Positions 44,295-55,487 of a stretch of DNA of 64,000 nucleotides are shown piece after piece. This DNA is from PALSA-505 sp963699015 (GTDB lineage Bacteria > Actinomycetota > Actinomycetes > Streptosporangiales > Streptosporangiaceae), in assembly GCA_963699015.1 (NCBI GenBank), contig CAVOSX010000007.1, positions 1 through 64,000 on the forward strand. The letters are read 5' to 3'. Position numbers and translations under genes: made by a program. Positions within the stretch are counted from its first letter, which is position 1. The number at the start of each line of letters is the position of its first letter. The notes beneath the pieces are model-generated. The model was not told where the DNA came from, searched no databases, and saw only the letters and a list, made by a program, of their open reading frames with translations.

Positions 44295-45115
44295 GAGACG
44301 GCTCCGGCGAGCCTTCGCCGTCTGTCCCGGGCGATCAGGTGGTCGGTGAACCGCGCCAGTGGGATGGTGAGCAGCAGGAACAGGATGGCGGCCACCGTGT
44401 AGCTGGAGTAGTTGAACACGGTGTCGCTGTAGATCTCGGCGGCCTTGTTCGCCTCGATGGCGCCCAGGATGCCGACCAGCGCGGTGTCCTTCTGCAGGCT
44501 GATGAAGTCGTTCAGCAGCGGGGGGATGATCGTCCGGACCGCCTGCGGCAGGATCACGTACCGCAGCGCCGTCCACCGCGACAGGCCGAGTGACCGCGCC
44601 GCGGCGACCTGGCTCTGGTGCACGGAGTTGAGGCCGGCCCGGTAGACCTCGGAGACGTAGGCGGAGTAGGACAGCACCAGCGCGGCGACCCCGTAGACGG
44701 CGGCCGACTGGCCGGACACGAACGCCAGGCTGAGCGCGGGCACCCCGAATCCCAGCGCCAGGATGACCAGGATGAGCGGTATCCCGCGGAACACGTCCAC
44801 GTACACCGTGCTGATCACGCGCAGCGGGAACATGACCGGCCCGGTGGACTGGCGGATCACGGCGATGACCAGCGCGAGCACGAGGATCAGCACTTCCGCG
44901 ATGAGGAACATCCGGATGTTCAGCCAGAGCGCCTCGCCGACCGAGTAGTAGCCCTGCTTCGGATTGCCGATCAGCGACTGCCACATGTCGTGCGGGTTGA
45001 AGAACGTATGCCGGACCTCCTTGCTGCCCGGGGCGGCCAGGAACACCGCGGCGAGCGCCGCGAGCACCACGATCGTGCTGACGGTGGACAGCACGACTGC
45101 CCGCCGCGTGCTCAT
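44291..45115 (-). CDS. Polar amino-acid ABC transporter permease
   Basis: 274 aa with an N-terminal helix, a periplasmic stretch, and the His/Glu/Gln/Arg/opine permease core of about four to five helices, carrying the EAA-like loop VAAARSLGLSRWTALRYVILPQAVRTIIPPLLNDFI. ATG 45115 chosen. Because of the frameshift in the upstream gene, the binding-protein frame also runs uninterrupted into this one, giving an apparent 590-aa fusion. Confidence 0.88.
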   Translation of the reverse strand: MSTRRAVVLSTVSTIVVLAALAAVFLAAPGSKEVRHTFFNPHDMWQSLIGNPKQGYYSVGEALWLNIRMFLIAEVLILVLALVIAVIRQSTGPVMFPLRVISTVYVDVFRGIPLILVILALGFGVPALSLAFVSGQSAAVYGVAALVLSYSAYVSEVYRAGLNSVHQSQVAAARSLGLSRWTALRYVILPQAVRTIIPPLLNDFISLQKDTALVGILGAIEANKAAEIYSDTVFNYSSYTVAAILFLLLTIPLARFTDHLIARDRRRRLAGAVS

Positions 45116-45198
45116 CCGCTTGCGCGGGCCGAGCCCGGCCCATGCTCCGTCTCCGCGTCCGCTGCTCAGCAGCCGCGGGCCGCGGCCTTCGTCGAGCG

Positions 45199-46063
45199 TC
45201 AGGGCTGGATCACCGGGACCTTGAGGTAAAGCTGCAGGTACCGCTGCTGCAGCTGGTGCAGGGTTCCGTTCTGCCGCAGCGCGGTGAGCGCCTTGTTCGA
45301 CGCAGGCCGCCAGCGGGTTGCCCTTGCGGAACAGCAGCCCGTAGTGCTCTCCGGTGCTGGGGAACTGGGCCACCATGACGGAGCCGGGGATCTCCGAGGA
45401 GGAGATGAACTGGGCGGTCGGCGTGTCGGTCACCAGAGCGGCGATCTGCTTGGTCTGCAGCGCCTGCTTCACGTCGTTCAGCGTTTCGTACACCTTGGGC
45501 GTCGCGGTCGGCTGGATCTTGCTGTTGATGAAGGCCAGGCTGGTCGTGCCGACCTGATCGCCGAAGACGTAGCCCTTGAGGTCGGCCGGCAAATGGTGCG
45601 CGACGATCGGGCTGCTCTTCAGTGCCACCAGTGCCTGCTGCACGTCGTAGTAGCTGGTGGAGAACGTGACCGCGGTCGCCCGCTGCGGCGTGACCGAGAC
45701 CTCGTTGACGTCAAAGTCGAACTTCTTCGGGCCGGGCGCGTACGAGCTGTTGAACGGCTCGTAAGCCCAGTGCACCTGCGAGCGCTGGAAGCCCATCTTG
45801 GCCGCGACCGCGTACGCGACGGCGCTCTCGTAGCCCTTATCGCTGGCCGGGTTGTTGTTCTCGAACCAGGGCGGGTAGGCGGGCTTGTCCGTCGCGACGG
45901 TCAGCACGCCCTTCTGGAACAGGTCTTTCTGGATGGACGCGTGGGAGCAGGCGTTGGTCGTACCGGTGGCGGCGGTACTGCCGCCGCCCGAGGCACTTCC
46001 GCAGCCCGCCAGCCCGGCCGCCGTCGCAGCCGCGAGCACCGCGGCAAGTACAGACAGTCGCAT
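45199..46063 (-). pseudogene. Amino-acid ABC substrate-binding lipoprotein, frameshifted near the C-terminus
   Basis: A lipoprotein signal (MRLSVLAAVLAAATAAGLAGC, lipobox Cys21) precedes a family 3 binding protein: LTVATDKPAYPPWFENNNP, DFDVNEVSVTPQRA, GTTSLAFINS, LLFRKGNPLAACV. One extra base at about 45298, after codon 255, shifts the frame. In the restored frame the protein continues NKALTALRQNGTL...YLKVPVIQP and stops at 45199-45201 (287 aa). Without correction the last 32 residues are lost and the frame reads into the permease. Likely ligand: an acidic or polar amino acid. Confidence 0.85.
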
Positions 46064-46193
46064 AGTTCAGCCGCCTCACCGACGGGGGCGGGCGCGGGCA
46101 CGCGCCCCGGGATCCCCTGGCAGGTCAGCCTACTGGCCGCCGCCGGCCAGCCAAACCGCTGTGCGGCGCAGTCACTCTGGACACGGTCGATGT

Positions 46194-46225
46194 GACATTG
46201 CGTGACTGAGAACGCAAGCAATGTC
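46194..46225. promoter_or_regulatory. 8-bp inverted repeat upstream of the amino-acid ABC operon
   Basis: GACATTGC (46194-46201) is repeated inverted at 46218-46225, centres 24 bp apart, 131-162 bp upstream of the binding-protein start. A second hairpin (GTCCCA-TCGAC-TGGGAC, 46223-46239) overlaps its end. Either an operator for the transporter or a terminator of the upstream phosphoesterase gene. Confidence 0.4.
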
Positions 46226-46248
46226 CCATCGACTGGGACGGGCCTGCC

Positions 46249-46287
46249 CGGGACCGGCCTGGCCGGAGCCGGGACCGGCCTGGCCGG
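46249..46287. repeat. 18-bp direct repeat, two copies
   Basis: CGGGACCGGCCTGGCCGG occurs at 46249-46266 and 46270-46287 (period 21 bp), in the 282-bp stretch 46064-46345 that has no gene. Confidence 0.6.
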
Positions 46288-46345
46288 GGCCCGGGACAGC
46301 GTCGGCTGCCCGGGCCCCGGGAGAGTGCGGTCGCTCAGCGTCGGC

Positions 46346-47518
46346 TCACGGGTTCGTGTAGACGTCCGGGCCGAACGACTTGACCTGAGGCATGGCCGCG
46401 TCGCCCAGGTGACTGAGGCCGAACACGTCCTCCACGCTGCGCAGCGAGGAGTAGTGGTTGTAGTCCACCGTGCTCACCGTGCCCGCCTTGATGAACGGGG
46501 AAAGCAGCAGCGCGCCCACCCGGCCGCCGCCCGGGCCCGGCATGCCGGGATTGGCGGTGTTGGGGTGTGACGCCGTGCGGCCGAGCGTCTCGCCGCAGCA
46601 GGCGGCGCTGTTGCTGCCCTCGTCAAAGGTGACGATGATCAGGCCGTTCTGCTTGTAGGCGGGCGAGTTCAGGATCTGCGGGATCCAGATCTGCAGGAAC
46701 GCGTCGATCTCGGTCAGGCCGCCGGGGTCGCCGGTCACGCACGGCGCGTCGTGCCCGTCGAAGCACAGGTTCGGCGAGATCCACGAGAACGCCGGCGTGG
46801 TCTTGACCGACGCCAGGTCGTGCAGCAGCGGCTGGAACGAGAGCACGTGCTGGTCACAGAAGGACCGGTCGGCGATCACGGACTCGAAGTACATGAAGCC
46901 TTCGTGCCGGGTCGCATACTGATCGGCCGGGACCGCGCCCTCGGTGTCGTCGTTGGTGCCGATGGCCGCGTGCCCGCAGGCAGGCCCCTGCTTCGTCATC
47001 GTCGTGTGGTCCCGGCTCGCCACGTTGCCCATGTCCTGCAGGTAGGCCTTCCAGCTGAGCTTGGCCTGGCTGAGCTGGTTGCCCAGCGTGGGGATCGATG
47101 CCGGGTACACGCAGCCATTGCCTACGAGCTGGTCGAAGGGCGGGCGGATGTGATTAGTGGGCTCGAACCTGGTCCACTTCCCGCAGTCGTTCTGGGTCGC
47201 CGGGTCCGGTGCCTGGCCGGAGATCTGGGCGATGTAGTTGTCCAGGCTGTCGTGGCCGACGGCGAAGTAGTTCTTCAGCAGCGCGCCCATGCGGGGCAGC
47301 GTTCTGGCGAGGTACGGGTCGGCCGACGGGTCACCGAAGGACTGGGAGAGCCCCTCGTTCTCCAGGTCGATGTACCAGACGTGCTTGATCGGGGGCGGAC
47401 GGAAGTGGGCTTGAGTGCTGCCGGCCGCGCTGGCTGCGCCGACCAGGCCGAGTGTGAGCGGGATGGCCGCGCTGGCGGCGGCGATGCGCCACCCGGGCCG
47501 CTTGAGTAGAGCTTTCAT
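46346..47518 (-). CDS. Secreted phosphoesterase (phospholipase C/acid phosphatase family)
   Basis: 390 aa with a signal peptide (~1-32, ending GAASAAG) and the PF04185 phosphoesterase domain: HVWYIDLENEGLSQSFG at the metal/nucleophile region, FAVGHDSLDNYIAQISGQ, IIVTFDEGSN and GGRVGALLLSPFIKAGT. Cys residues in the mature part suggest disulfides and export. ATG 47518. Members hydrolyse phosphate mono- or diesters, e.g. phosphatidylcholine. Confidence 0.87.
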   Translation of the reverse strand: MKALLKRPGWRIAAASAAIPLTLGLVGAASAAGSTQAHFRPPPIKHVWYIDLENEGLSQSFGDPSADPYLARTLPRMGALLKNYFAVGHDSLDNYIAQISGQAPDPATQNDCGKWTRFEPTNHIRPPFDQLVGNGCVYPASIPTLGNQLSQAKLSWKAYLQDMGNVASRDHTTMTKQGPACGHAAIGTNDDTEGAVPADQYATRHEGFMYFESVIADRSFCDQHVLSFQPLLHDLASVKTTPAFSWISPNLCFDGHDAPCVTGDPGGLTEIDAFLQIWIPQILNSPAYKQNGLIIVTFDEGSNSAACCGETLGRTASHPNTANPGMPGPGGGRVGALLLSPFIKAGTVSTVDYNHYSSLRSVEDVFGLSHLGDAAMPQVKSFGPDVYTNP

Positions 47519-47648
47519 GGGCACCAGGCTCACAGCCGTGGTTGAACACCCCGTGGCCAGTGCGTGTCCGGCGTGGCGCCCGGGGAAGAATGATCCGGTT
47601 GGCGAGCCGGGGCGCGGGGCCGGCCGGGCGCCAGGGAGGATGGGGCAG

Positions 47649-49031
47649 ATGGAGGCCGAGCAGGCGGACGTCGTCGTGATCGGCATGGGCCCCGGCGGCG
47701 AGTATCTCGCCGGGCGGCTGGCCGAGGCCGGGCTTTCCGTGGTCGGCGTCGAGAACAGGCTGGTCGGCGGGGAGTGCCCGTACTGGGGGTGCGTTCCGTC
47801 CAAGATGATGATCCGGGCCGCGAACCTGCTGGCCGAGGGCCGCCGGATCCCGGGCATGGCCGGCTCGGCCGAGGTAGCGCCGGACTGGGCGCCGGTCGCC
47901 CAGCGGATCAGGAAGGAAGCCACCGACTCCTGGGACGACACGGTGGCCGTGGACCGGTTCACGGCCAAGGGGGGCAGGTTCGCGCGCGGCAGCGGACGGA
48001 TCACCGCCCCGGGCGAGATCACCGTGACCGGTCCCGACGGCGCTCCGCCGCGCGTGTTCCGCGCCGGGCGGGGGATCGTGATCAACACCGGCACCGAGCC
48101 GGACATCCCGCCCATCGACGGGCTGGCCGGCACCCCCTACTGGACCAACCGCGAGGCGATCGAGACCGAGCAGGTCCCGCGGTCGCTGATCGTGCTCGGC
48201 GGCGGCGCCATCGGTGCCGAGCTCAGCCAGGTCTTCGCCCGCTTCGGAGCCGCGGTCACGGTGATCGAGGCGACCCCCCGGCTGCTGCCGCTGGATGAGC
48301 CGGAGTCCAGCGAGCTGATCGAGAAGATCTTCACCGCCGAGGGAATCGCCGTCCGCACCGGCGTCCAGACCCGGCGGGTCAGCTTCGACGGCACCCGCTT
48401 CACCGTCGAAGCCGGCGATCAGAGCATCACCGCCGACCGGCTGCTGGTCGCCACCGGGCGGCGCACCCGCCTGGCCGCGCTCGGCATCGGGGCGGTCGGC
48501 CTGAACGAGAGCGAGCGGACGATCAGCGTCGACGAGAGGATGCGCGCAGCCGACCAGGTCTGGGCCATCGGCGACATCACCGGCAAGGGCGCCTTCACCC
48601 ACATGTCCATGTACCAGGCCGACATTGCCGTCCGCGACATTCTCGCCGAGCCCGGGCCGCCGGCCGACTATCGCGCGGTACCGCGTGTCACCTTCACCGA
48701 CCCGGAAATCGGCTGCGTCGGGCTCACCGAATACAAGGCTCGCATGCAGGGCCTGTGGGTGCGCAGCGGCATCACCCAGGTGCCCACCTCGGCCCGTGGC
48801 TGGATCCACAAGGCCGGGAACGGCGGCTTCATCAAGGTCGTGGAAGATACCGAACGGGGCATCCTGATCGGCGCCACGTCTGCTGGACCGGTGGGCGGTG
48901 AGGTGCTGAGCGCTCTGGTGGTCGCGATCCACGGCGAAGTCCCGGTCTCCCGGCTGCAGAGCATGATCTACGCCTACCCGACTTTCCACCGCGCGATCGA
49001 GGACGCGCTGCGCGATCTCGCCGCAGGCTAG
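47649..49031 (+). CDS. FAD-dependent pyridine nucleotide-disulfide oxidoreductase
   Basis: 460 aa of the lipoamide dehydrogenase/mercuric reductase superfamily. FAD motif VVVIGMGPGGEYLAGRL, redox Cys pair in GGECPYWGCVPSK, NAD(P) motif VLGGGAIGAELSQVF, second FAD motif VWAIGDITGKGAFTH, dimer domain. In the C-terminal motif the canonical His-Pro is Tyr-Pro (YAYPTFHRAIEDA), while a His follows three residues later. This CPYWGC subgroup is common in actinobacteria and of unknown substrate. ATG 47649 has GGAGG 9 nt upstream. Confidence 0.87.
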   Translation: MEAEQADVVVIGMGPGGEYLAGRLAEAGLSVVGVENRLVGGECPYWGCVPSKMMIRAANLLAEGRRIPGMAGSAEVAPDWAPVAQRIRKEATDSWDDTVAVDRFTAKGGRFARGSGRITAPGEITVTGPDGAPPRVFRAGRGIVINTGTEPDIPPIDGLAGTPYWTNREAIETEQVPRSLIVLGGGAIGAELSQVFARFGAAVTVIEATPRLLPLDEPESSELIEKIFTAEGIAVRTGVQTRRVSFDGTRFTVEAGDQSITADRLLVATGRRTRLAALGIGAVGLNESERTISVDERMRAADQVWAIGDITGKGAFTHMSMYQADIAVRDILAEPGPPADYRAVPRVTFTDPEIGCVGLTEYKARMQGLWVRSGITQVPTSARGWIHKAGNGGFIKVVEDTERGILIGATSAGPVGGEVLSALVVAIHGEVPVSRLQSMIYAYPTFHRAIEDALRDLAAG

Positions 49032-49107
49032 CGTCTTGGCGCGGAGCGTTCATCGCGTGATAGCAGTGCCGGTGCTTCGCGCTGGCGAGGAAGCGCCCTG
49101 GCTGCAG

Positions 49108-50973
<1,866 letters not shown>

Positions 50974-51061
50974 CCGGCGATTCTACGAGCGGGCGATGAC
51001 TTTCCGGCCTGCCGCCGGTCCTCATTGCCGACCGCACAGCAGAACGAAGGAGCCAGCCACC

Positions 51062-51253
51062 ATGTACGCACTGGAGGAAGCGGCCAGGCAGCGCCGGGAC
51101 AGCATGCTTGCGGAGGCGCAGCAGCGCGGCCGCAGCACGCGGGTCCGCGCCCTGAACCGCGCGCGCCGCCGGGCGGCTCGGGCCGAGCGGCTGATGAGCC
51201 GGGCCCGGGTCGAGGCCGGGCGGCTCGGCTGTGAACTACGGACGCGAGCCTGA
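51062..51253 (+). CDS. Small basic helical protein
   Basis: 63 aa, nearly all helix-forming and Arg/Ala-rich (MYALEEAARQRRDSML...). A GAAGGAG sequence precedes the ATG by 10 nt. The stop overlaps the next start (TGATG), indicating translational coupling to the hydrolase. It could bind nucleic acid or be a leader peptide; not recognised as a known family. Confidence 0.6.
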   Translation: MYALEEAARQRRDSMLAEAQQRGRSTRVRALNRARRRAARAERLMSRARVEAGRLGCELRTRA

Positions 51254-52086
51254 TGCGTCGCGCCCGCCGTGAGCGGGCCGCGGGCGGTGCCGAGCAGCGG
51301 GTGCGCTCGCCGGACGGGACCATGATCGCCTTCGAGCGGGCCGGCCAGGGTCCGGCGCTGGTCCTGGTGACCGGGGCGCTGACCGACCGGACCGTGACCG
51401 GGCCCGTCGCGGCGGCGCTCGCCCCGCGCTTTACCGTGTACGCGTACGACCGCCGGGGCCGGGGTTCCAGCGGCGACACCGGCCCCTACGCAGCCGACCG
51501 CGAGGTCGAGGATCTCGGCGCGGTCATCGGCGTAGCCGGCGGGTCGGCGCTCGTGTTCGGGCACTCCTCCGGGGCCGTGCTGGCCCTGGAGGCAGCGGCG
51601 CGGGGGCTGCCCATCACCAGGCTGGCCGCCTACGAGCCGCCCTACCTGACCGATTCCGGCCGCCGGCGACCGCCCGACGATCTCGCCGGCCGGCTGGCGG
51701 CCCTGGTCGCCTCGGGCGAGCGGGCCGAGACGATCAGGCTGTTCTGGGCGGAGGGCCCCGGGTTCGACGCCAGGACGATCGCCCTGATGGAGGCGTCACC
51801 GATGTGGCCGGGCTTGCTGGCCCTCGCGCATACGCTGCCCTACGACGCCGCCTTGTGCGGGCCCGGCATGCGGCTGCCAGCCGACCGGATGGCGGCGATC
51901 CGGATTCCGGTGCTGCTGCTGGACGGCGGGCTGAGCCCTGACTGGGCTCACCGCACGATGAAGGCGCTGGCCGGCGCGATCCGCGGTTCCCGTCACGTCA
52001 CGCTGGACGGCCAGGGGCACGGCGCCGCCGACGACGTCCTGGTGCCGGTACTCGCGGAGTTCTTTGAGCATCGCGGGCGGTGGTGA
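51253..52086 (+). CDS. Alpha/beta hydrolase
   Basis: 277 aa: VRSPDGTMIAFERAGQGPALVLVTGAL at the start, YDRRGRGSSGD, nucleophile Ser in FGHSSGAVLALEAA, Asp candidate in LLDGGLSPDW and His in DGQGHGAADD. A small-molecule esterase or epoxide-type hydrolase. The oxyanion His-Gly is replaced by VTGAL, as in several actinobacterial putative hydrolases. Coupled to the small basic protein upstream. Confidence 0.83.
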   Translation: MRRARRERAAGGAEQRVRSPDGTMIAFERAGQGPALVLVTGALTDRTVTGPVAAALAPRFTVYAYDRRGRGSSGDTGPYAADREVEDLGAVIGVAGGSALVFGHSSGAVLALEAAARGLPITRLAAYEPPYLTDSGRRRPPDDLAGRLAALVASGERAETIRLFWAEGPGFDARTIALMEASPMWPGLLALAHTLPYDAALCGPGMRLPADRMAAIRIPVLLLDGGLSPDWAHRTMKALAGAIRGSRHVTLDGQGHGAADDVLVPVLAEFFEHRGRW

Positions 52087-52246
52087 GTTCCGGCGCGGCC
52101 GGGCGTCGGCTCACTCGCCAGGCAGCGCTACCGCCGACGCGGTGACGCCCATAAAGCTTGCCCCGCTCGAGGTCAGCTAGCTGACCTCCCCTGCCCGGCC
52201 GTGTGCGCCCCGGAGGACACGGACGTAGCAGGCCACAGGGCGGGCG

Positions 52247-52411
52247 TCACCCGTCGGCAGCAGCGCTGCGCCACGCGCGGTCAAGCTCCGCACAGAGCTC
52301 GAGCCAGCCGTAGAAGGCATGAGCTGCACCGGAGCTGTCCAGCAGCCGACCCTTGATCGGCTCTCCTGGCTCAAGCTCCAGCACCACACGCTCAGGTTGT
52401 GTTGCCCACAC
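52247..52411 (-). CDS. 54-aa protein, previously easy to miss
   Basis: A minus-strand frame from GTG 52411 to TGA 52247-52249 encodes a 54-aa acidic protein with the pattern ERVVLELEPGEPIKGRLLD, SSGAAHAFYGWLELCAELDRA and a C-terminal WRSAAADG. The strand-turn-strand then helix layout and the GRLLDSSGAxHxFxGWLEL segment look like a small conserved actinobacterial protein. No ribosome-binding site is obvious. It is divergent from the LAL regulator (start 52485), so their promoters would share the 74-bp gap. Confidence 0.6.
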   Translation of the reverse strand: MWATQPERVVLELEPGEPIKGRLLDSSGAAHAFYGWLELCAELDRAWRSAAADG

Positions 52412-52484
52412 GTTGATGAGCCTGGCCGGCCCGCGATGTGTTTCGCCTCAGGAACCGCACCTGAACTTTGCTACATTCGGCCAG

Positions 52485-55368
52485 GTGAGCGGGGCCTGGT
52501 CTGGCCCGGATGCGGGCGGACTGATCGAGCGTGACCGCGAATTGGGTCAGCTCGATGATGGCCTGCGCGCTGCCGCCGCCGGCCAGGGACGCGTGCTGAT
52601 CGTCAGCGGACCGCCGGGCATCGGCAAGACCGCCCTGCTCGACGCGGCACAGCGAACCGCCAGGCAGACGGGTTTCGTGATCCTGACCGCCCGCGGCGGC
52701 GAGCTTGAGAGCCACTTCCCCTACGGCGTCGCGCGGCAGCTGTTCGAGTCCGCGCTGCGGCACGCGCCCGGCGCGGACCGCTCCGAACTGCTGGCCGGCG
52801 CGGCCGCGCTCGCCGCCCCGGTGGTGGCCGGCGAGTCCGGCCCGCCGGTAACCGGCCCGCCGGTACCCGGGGCGCCTGTACCCGGGGCGCCGGAATTCGG
52901 CCCGCTGCACGGCCTGCACTGGCTGACGGTGAACATGTCGGCCAGGTCGCCGCTGCTTATCGCGGTGGACGACGCCCACTGGGCCGATGCGCACTCACTG
53001 CGGTTCCTGCTCTACCTGGCCCGTCGCCTGGACGGCCTGCCCGTCATGCTGCTGATATCGACCCGCTCGGGCGAGCAGGGCGCAGATCCTGAGGTCTGGA
53101 CGCAGCTGGCCACCCAGCCATTCGTGCGCGTCGTCAGGCCCGGGGCGCTGAGCGAGCAGGCGGTGGCGATGATGCTGGAGGCCGGCCTGCGGCAGCCTCC
53201 AGCCGGCAGCTTCACCGCAGCATCCCTGGCCGCGACGGGGGGAACGCCGTTCCTGGTGCACGAGCTGATCTCGGCGCTGGCCGCCGACCAGGTCAGGCCG
53301 GACGCCGAGTCCGCCGCACGCGTGCAGCGGGTGGGGCCGCGCACCGTCGCGACCACCACCCTGGTCCGGCTGGCCAGGCTGCCCAAGGGCTCGGTGGCGC
53401 TGGCGCAGGCCGCCGCGGTCCTGGCCGGGGAGGCTCGGCTGTACCGCGCGGCCCGGCTGGCCCGGCTGCCGGAAGACGAGGCGCTGCCCGCGCTGGACGG
53501 GCTCGTCGGCGCGCACGTGCTGCAGGAGGGTACCGAGGAGCTTCGCTTCGTGCACCCGATCGTCCGGGCCGCGATCTATGACGAGCTCCCGCCGGGCGAA
53601 CGGTCACGACTGCACCGCGAGGCCGCCAGGCTGCTCGCCGCCGAGGGCGCTGAGATCGACGCCATTGCCGCGCAGCTGCTGGCCAGCGAGCCGGCCGGCT
53701 CACCCGAGGTGATCGAGCAGCTGCGCCAGGCTGCGGCCTGGGCACTGTCCCGCGGTGCGCCCGAGGACGCTGTCGCCTATCTCACCCGCGCGCTGCGCGA
53801 GGGATCGGGGCGCGAGCTGCGGGCGAGGCTGTGCTTCGAGCTGGGCATGGCGGAGCAGCATGCCGGCAAGCCGGCCATGATCGGGCACTTCCGGGACGCC
53901 CAGCGCCTGTCCGCCGACCGGGTGCTGCGCAACACCGCAGCGCTCGAGCTGGCCAGCGTGCTCGCGCTGACCGGTCAGTGGGAGGAGCCGATCGCGGTAA
54001 CCGAGGCCGCCCTGGCCGACCTCGGCGACGGCGCTCCTGAGCTGGCCCTGCGGCTGGAGCGGGTGCGCGCCGCCACCGCGGCCTACGACCCGCGCCTGGT
54101 GGACAGCTTCGACAAGCGGCTGCCTGAGCTGCACGAGATGGTCCGCACCGGCGGCCCGGCGGCCCGCCTTCTCGCCTTGCTGCTGGCGGCCATCGCGGCC
54201 GCTCGCGGCAGCCCCGGCGGCGAGGTTGTCGAGCTGGTCAGGCAGGGCTGGGACGAAGGCCGCCTGGAGGCTTCAGGGACAGACGTCCTGATGCTGAGCC
54301 AGGGACTCGCCGCCCTGGTCCAGGCCGGGGAGTTGCGGTACGCGGCCGATCTGGACGCGCAGCTGCTGGACCGCGCGCAGTCCAGCGGCTCGCTGATCGC
54401 GTTCCTGACCGCCATCGGCCACCGAGGCTGGATCGAGGCACGGCACGGCCGGCTGGCCGCCGCCGAGGGAGAGTTCCGCGCCGCGCTCGAGCCCGCCCGC
54501 GAGCACCAGCTCACCTTCGTGCTCCCCTCGCTGCTGTGGTTCGCCACCGAGGTGACGGTCGAGCGCCCCGAGGCCGCCGACCTGGCCGCCGTCGCGGAGA
54601 GCGTGCCGCTCGGCCCGATGGCGGAGGTGGCCAGCGGCGCGCTGCTGATGGACGCGCGGGGCCGGACGCGGCACGCCACCGGGAATACCGCGGGGGGGAT
54701 AGCCGACCTGCGCCAGGCAGGCGAGATCTTCCGGGTGCTGCATTTCCGCAATCCGAACGCGTTCAGCTGGCGCTCGGCGCTGGCGCTCATGCTCGGTGCC
54801 GATGACCATGACGAGGCACTCCGCCTGGTCAGGGAGGAGCTCGAGGATGCGCGCCACGTCGGCCTGCCGCGCGGCATCGGGACGGCGCTGCGGGCGCTCG
54901 GCCTGATCGAGGGGGGTGAGCCGGGCCGGGAGCACCTCCGCCAGGCCGAAGCGGTGCTGCGCCATGGCCCGGCCCGGCTGGAACACGCCCGCGCGCTGGT
55001 CAACCTCGGCGCCGCGATGCGGCGGGGCGCAGAGCGGGCCGCCTCCCGGGAGCCACTGCGGGCCGGGCTGGACCTGGCGCTGTCGGCGGGGGCCACCCGG
55101 CTGGCCGGGCGGGCCAGGGCCGAGCTGGCGGCAGCCGGAGCGCGTCCCCGCCGTCTGCACCTGACCGGCCGCGACGCGCTGACGCCCAGCGAGCTGCGGG
55201 TCGCGGTGCTCGCCGGGGACGGGCGCACGAACAACGAGGTCGCTCAGGCCCTGTTCATCACCCCGAAGACCGTCGAACACGCACCTCACGAACGCCTACG
55301 CCAAGCTCGGCATCTCCTCACGGCGCGACCTGGCCGCCGCGCTCGGCATGAGCAAGACCGCTGGCTGA
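52485..55368 (+). pseudogene. LAL-type LuxR regulator, frameshifted in the DNA-binding domain
   Basis: About 960 aa when the frame is restored. N-terminal AAA/STAND ATPase: Walker A GPPGIGKTALLDAA, Walker B LLIAVDDAHWAD, then a long TPR-like helical region and a C-terminal LuxR helix-turn-helix (LTPSELRVAVLAGDGRTNNEVAQALFITPKTVE). One extra base at about 55278 shifts the frame inside the recognition helix. In the restored frame it reads HLTNAYAKLGISSRRDLAAALG and stops at 55368; uncorrected it runs to 55478 with an unrelated tail. Uncorrected, the protein could not bind DNA. GTG 52485 is the start. Confidence 0.85.
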
Positions 55369-55487
55369 CCTGCCGGGCTGACCGCCGAGGTGACCGTGCC
55401 GCCGGCGGGATACCGGACCGGGCCGTCTTGAACCGCGAATATTTCACCTCACCTGTCCCTCAGGTGCCTTGGGCGTAGGGTGGACGC

